Shown here: piece after piece, positions 61,504-64,000 of the stretch
Layout: every line of letters begins with the position of its first letter
Numbering within the stretch: position 1 is the first letter of the stretch
Origin: Myxococcales bacterium
GTDB taxonomy: Bacteria > Myxococcota_A > Bradymonadia > UBA7976 > UBA1532
NCBI GenBank assembly: GCA_020633555.1
Contig: JACKDL010000031.1
Location: 1-64,000, forward strand
Length of the DNA stretch: 64,000 nt
Direction: 5' to 3'
Notes under the pieces: model-generated
Seen by the model: only the letters and a program-made list of their open reading frames with translations
What the model was told of the DNA's origin: nothing
Databases searched by the model: none
Made by a program: the position numbers and the translations under genes

Positions 61504-62980
61504 GGCCTGCTGGCGAGACTTCGAGCCGGGCCGCCATCTGGGCCAGGTCGCCTCCGCTGGCCTCGAAGGCGCGGCGCAGCTCGGCCTCGCCCAGATCGCT
61601 GGCCTTGCGCAGCGTGGGACTCCGATCGATCAACCCGTACAAGGCCGTGCGCGAGATGTTCAGCGCCGCCGCCGCGGCCTTCAGCGCGAAGCCGCTGTCC
61701 CGAAGGGCCTGCACCAGCTCGGCGTCCGTGACGTCGCTGGCTTTGCGGTAGCGAACGCGGCCCACGGCCGGCTCGCCTGCCGGCGCAGGCGTCTCGCCCG
61801 CGGGCACGTCGTCCGACACCAGCACCATCTGCGGGGCGTGTCGGTGCTCGATCACGAGCTGCTGGATGGCGTTGCGAAGGCCGCGCACGTTGCCCGGCCA
61901 GGATCGCCGGGCCAGCGCCGCCACCACGCCCGCGGGCAGGAAGGGCGGCTCGGCCCGCAGCGCGTCGGGCCGCCCCACCTGGGCCAGCGCCTGGGCCGCG
62001 AAGTGGTACGCCAGCAATCCCACGTCGGCGCGGCGGGCGTCCAGCGGCGGCACCTGCACCACGAACCCCGCCAGCCGATGCAGCAGCGGCGACTTGAAGC
62101 GCCCGTCGGCCACGGCCGCCTCCAGATCCGCGTCGGTGGCGGCCACCAGGCGCACGTCCACGCGTCGCGGCGCGCCGCCGACGGGGCGCACCTCGCCAGT
62201 CTCCAGGGTGCGCAGCAGGGCCGCCTGCACCTCGGGCGGGCACTCGCCGATCTCGTCCAGGAACAGGGTGCCGCCGTTGGCCTCCACGAAGAGGCCGTCC
62301 CGGGCGCTGGCCGCGCCGCTGAAGGCCCCCCGGGCGTGGCCGAACAGCTCCGACGCCGCCAGGTTGGGCGCGATGGCCCCCATGTTCACCGCCGCGAAGG
62401 GCCCGGCCGCGCGGGGGCTGTGGGCGTGCAGGGCCCGCGCCACCAGCTCCTTCCCGGCGCCCGACGGCCCCCGGATGAGCACCGGCACCCCCAAATCCGC
62501 CACCTGGCCCACCGCCTGGCGCACGCCCATGAGCCCCGCGCTCACCCCCAGCAGAGTGGCTCCCACGGCAGGCTGCGGGATGAGCCTGGAGCGTTCCAGG
62601 AGCACGGCCACGTTGGGGCCAAGCTCGACCACCACGCCGCGATCCAGGCGCTCGGGCGACAGGGTGATCGCGCCTTGCACCCGCCCCCCGTCCACTGCCA
62701 CCGCCGTCCGCGTGTCATGGGCCGACAGGGTCAGGCCCAGCGCCCCCGCGGGCTCGAACACCACCGGCGCCCGCGAGATGAACCGGTCGCGCAGGGGCTG
62801 GCCGTCGCTGAAGGCGGGGGTGGCGCGGCTCAGCTCGAGCCGCCCGGCGACCGGGGCGGTGGCGCCCACGCGGTCAGGATCAGGGTGCGCCAGGATCACC
62901 AGGCGCACCACGCGCGAAGGCCCGACACGCCGGGAGGGCGCGCCGGGCTGCAGGGTGGCGGCGTCGAGGGTGTCTTCCAC
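61469..62980 (-). CDS. Sigma-54-dependent transcriptional activator with FHA-like N-terminus
   Basis: A 503 aa NtrC-family AAA activator. FHA-like beta-sandwich at about 25-130 (RDRFISRAPVVF, VVVELGPNVAVLLE), Walker A GPSGAGKE (171-178), sigma-54 contact loop GAFSGA (218-223, Ser instead of the usual Thr), Walker B GGTLFLDEIGE (236-246), arginine-finger region SWPGNVRGLRNAI. Two Fis-type HTH motifs at the C-terminus (ALKAAAAALNISRTALYGLI and DLAQMAARLEVSPAGLKARL). FHA would bind phosphothreonine, linking it to Ser/Thr kinases such as the adjacent one. GTG start at 62980. Confidence 0.9.
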   Translation of the reverse strand: MEDTLDAATLQPGAPSRRVGPSRVVRLVILAHPDPDRVGATAPVAGRLELSRATPAFSDGQPLRDRFISRAPVVFEPAGALGLTLSAHDTRTAVAVDGGRVQGAITLSPERLDRGVVVELGPNVAVLLERSRLIPQPAVGATLLGVSAGLMGVRQAVGQVADLGVPVLIRGPSGAGKELVARALHAHSPRAAGPFAAVNMGAIAPNLAASELFGHARGAFSGAASARDGLFVEANGGTLFLDEIGECPPEVQAALLRTLETGEVRPVGGAPRRVDVRLVAATDADLEAAVADGRFKSPLLHRLAGFVVQVPPLDARRADVGLLAYHFAAQALAQVGRPDALRAEPPFLPAGVVAALARRSWPGNVRGLRNAIQQLVIEHRHAPQMVLVSDDVPAGETPAPAGEPAVGRVRYRKASDVTDAELVQALRDSGFALKAAAAALNISRTALYGLIDRSPTLRKASDLGEAELRRAFEASGGDLAQMAARLEVSPAGLKARLSALQIG

Positions 62981-63009
62981 CCCCGCAGCGTGCCACGCCG
63001 GAGCAGGAC

Positions 63010-64000
63010 TCAGAAGATCCTGTCCACGTTGAACTCCAGGTCGGGCACCGGGCTGGGCATGTTCAGCTTGATGTTGCCGCTGCTCGACACGCTGGCCCCG
63101 GCGCTCTTGCAGATCTTGTCGAACACCACGTTCACGCAGGCCTTGCCCTCCACCCGGCCCGACAGGCTGCTCTCGGTCAGCGTGACCTCCAGCTCCCCCT
63201 GCACCCCCGTGCCGGCCACGCTCATGTCGAAGCTCACCTCGCCCTTCAGGGTCAGGTCGCCGTTGCTGCGCACCCGGCCGCTGACCTGGATCCGGTTGCC
63301 GAAGAAGTCGACCTTGCCGCGGGCGTAGAGCCCGGCGTCGGTCACGGTCACCCGCCCGTTGGCCAGCTCGGCGTCGGGCCCGGGCAGGGGCACGCGGATG
63401 GCCATGTCGCCGGCCACGTAGAGCCCGGTCTGGTAGGGCCAGGGCATGCCCAGGTACTGGAACACCGCGCGTTGGCCGTTGTACTGCTCCATCGTCATGC
63501 CCATCTGGCTCGCCCAGGCCTCGTGGGTGCGGTACGCGCCGGTGATGCGCCCCTCGGCGATGAGCGCGTCGATGTCGCCGCGGATGCTGACGCCGCTGTT
63601 GCTGATCTCCACCCGGGCGTTGGCCAGGTCGAAGCCCTTGATGGTCAGGCCCGCCCGCCCCACGAAGCTGAAGTCGCCGTCGGCCTCCACGCGGCCCGCC
63701 ACCTCGACGGCCGACAGCCCCGGCAGCGCCAGCTCACCGCGCACGGCCACGCCTTCGTTGCTCACGGTCACCTGGGCGCCGGCCAGGGTCACGCCCAGCA
63801 GCTCCAGGTCCGCCACGCCGGTCAGCTCGAACTGCCCGTTGGGGCTCACGGCGCCGGACACCTGCACCTGGCCGATGGCCGGCGCGCTCACGGTCCCGCT
63901 GACGAAGACCCCCGCGTTGCTCACGGTGACCCGCGAGTTCGCCATCGGCAGGCCCAGCGGCGCGAAGTCCACGGCGCCGCTCACGCTGAACTGCCCGTCG
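63010..64000 (-). CDS. Repetitive exported-type protein, N-terminus outside window
   Basis: Only the C-terminal 330 or so residues are inside; the frame runs past 64000 and the codons there continue the repeat (DGQFSVSGAVDF). It is a series of beta-rich units of about 70 residues with pattern NGQFELTGVADL, LAGAQVTVSNEGV, VRGELALPGLSAVEV, interrupted by a loop (about 150-195) with YNGQRAVFQYLGMPW, and ends in a domain with a C-x9-C pair. Such repeats suggest a long surface or periplasmic beta-rich filament; family not recognised. Confidence 0.68.
   Translation of the reverse strand, partial: DGQFSVSGAVDFAPLGLPMANSRVTVSNAGVFVSGTVSAPAIGQVQVSGAVSPNGQFELTGVADLELLGVTLAGAQVTVSNEGVAVRGELALPGLSAVEVAGRVEADGDFSFVGRAGLTIKGFDLANARVEISNSGVSIRGDIDALIAEGRITGAYRTHEAWASQMGMTMEQYNGQRAVFQYLGMPWPYQTGLYVAGDMAIRVPLPGPDAELANGRVTVTDAGLYARGKVDFFGNRIQVSGRVRSNGDLTLKGEVSFDMSVAGTGVQGELEVTLTESSLSGRVEGKACVNVVFDKICKSAGASVSSSGNIKLNMPSPVPDLEFNVDRIF

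Overview
The window is very GC-rich chromosomal DNA with almost no non-coding space. It carries about 53 protein genes, two of them cut by the window edges, and I saw no tRNA, rRNA, CRISPR array, insertion sequence or phage gene. Gene content points to Myxococcota or a near relative: many Ser/Thr kinases, kinases fused to sulfatase-modifying-factor (FGE-like) domains, Cys-rich lipoproteins, MYXO-CTERM-like tails, multiheme cytochromes and a sigma-54 activator. This is an inference from gene content; there is no rRNA to confirm it.

Layout. 1-12 kb: an M19-like dipeptidase (cut at the left edge); a tightly packed minus-strand operon (lipoprotein, phosphopantetheinyl transferase, GDPD, dienelactone hydrolase); tcdA; a DksA-like zinc-finger protein; a surface trypsin-like protease with a MYXO-CTERM-like tail; a saccharopine-dehydrogenase-like protein with an M18 aminopeptidase. 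12-25.7 kb: a tiny DUF3149-type membrane protein and a methyltransferase; an operon for an unknown membrane protein, a nonaheme cytochrome c and a cytochrome b; an M56 peptidase; a NarL-type two-component system whose sensor carries a heme c motif; a ROK sugar kinase; a sulfatase; then a DUF3373-type outer-membrane protein downstream of a Ser/Thr kinase that itself ends in a heme c motif. 25.7-37.7 kb: a large surface phospholipase-C-like protein, a 2OG oxygenase, a thiolase with a LeuA-like enzyme, a kinase-FGE fusion, lnt, and an exosortase behind a new-looking two-TM small protein. 37.8-48 kb: two receiver proteins with a large GYF/DUF4388/TPR protein ending in a degenerate CPBP-type membrane domain, a 12-repeat Cys-rich lipoprotein, HAMP and HEAT-repeat proteins, a diheme lipoprotein, a zinc-ribbon protein and an RNase Y-like protein lacking the KH GXXG loop. 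48-55 kb: a pseudokinase, an AAA/TPR protein and a pseudokinase-FGE fusion. 55-64 kb: a CoA-transferase, an amidase, a soluble histidine kinase overlapping a Ser/Thr kinase gene, a sigma-54 activator and a repetitive protein cut at the right edge.

Three themes stand out. (1) Heme c chemistry is wired into signalling: both a histidine kinase sensor and a Ser/Thr kinase tail carry CxxCH, near multiheme cytochromes and a DUF3373-type barrel. (2) Signalling and protease folds recur with their catalytic residues lost (two pseudokinases, FGE-like domains without the active cysteines, a pseudo-CPBP, a pseudo-J domain, a KH without GXXG). (3) Several genes have a -10-like hexamer 6-7 nt before the start codon, suggesting leaderless mRNAs.
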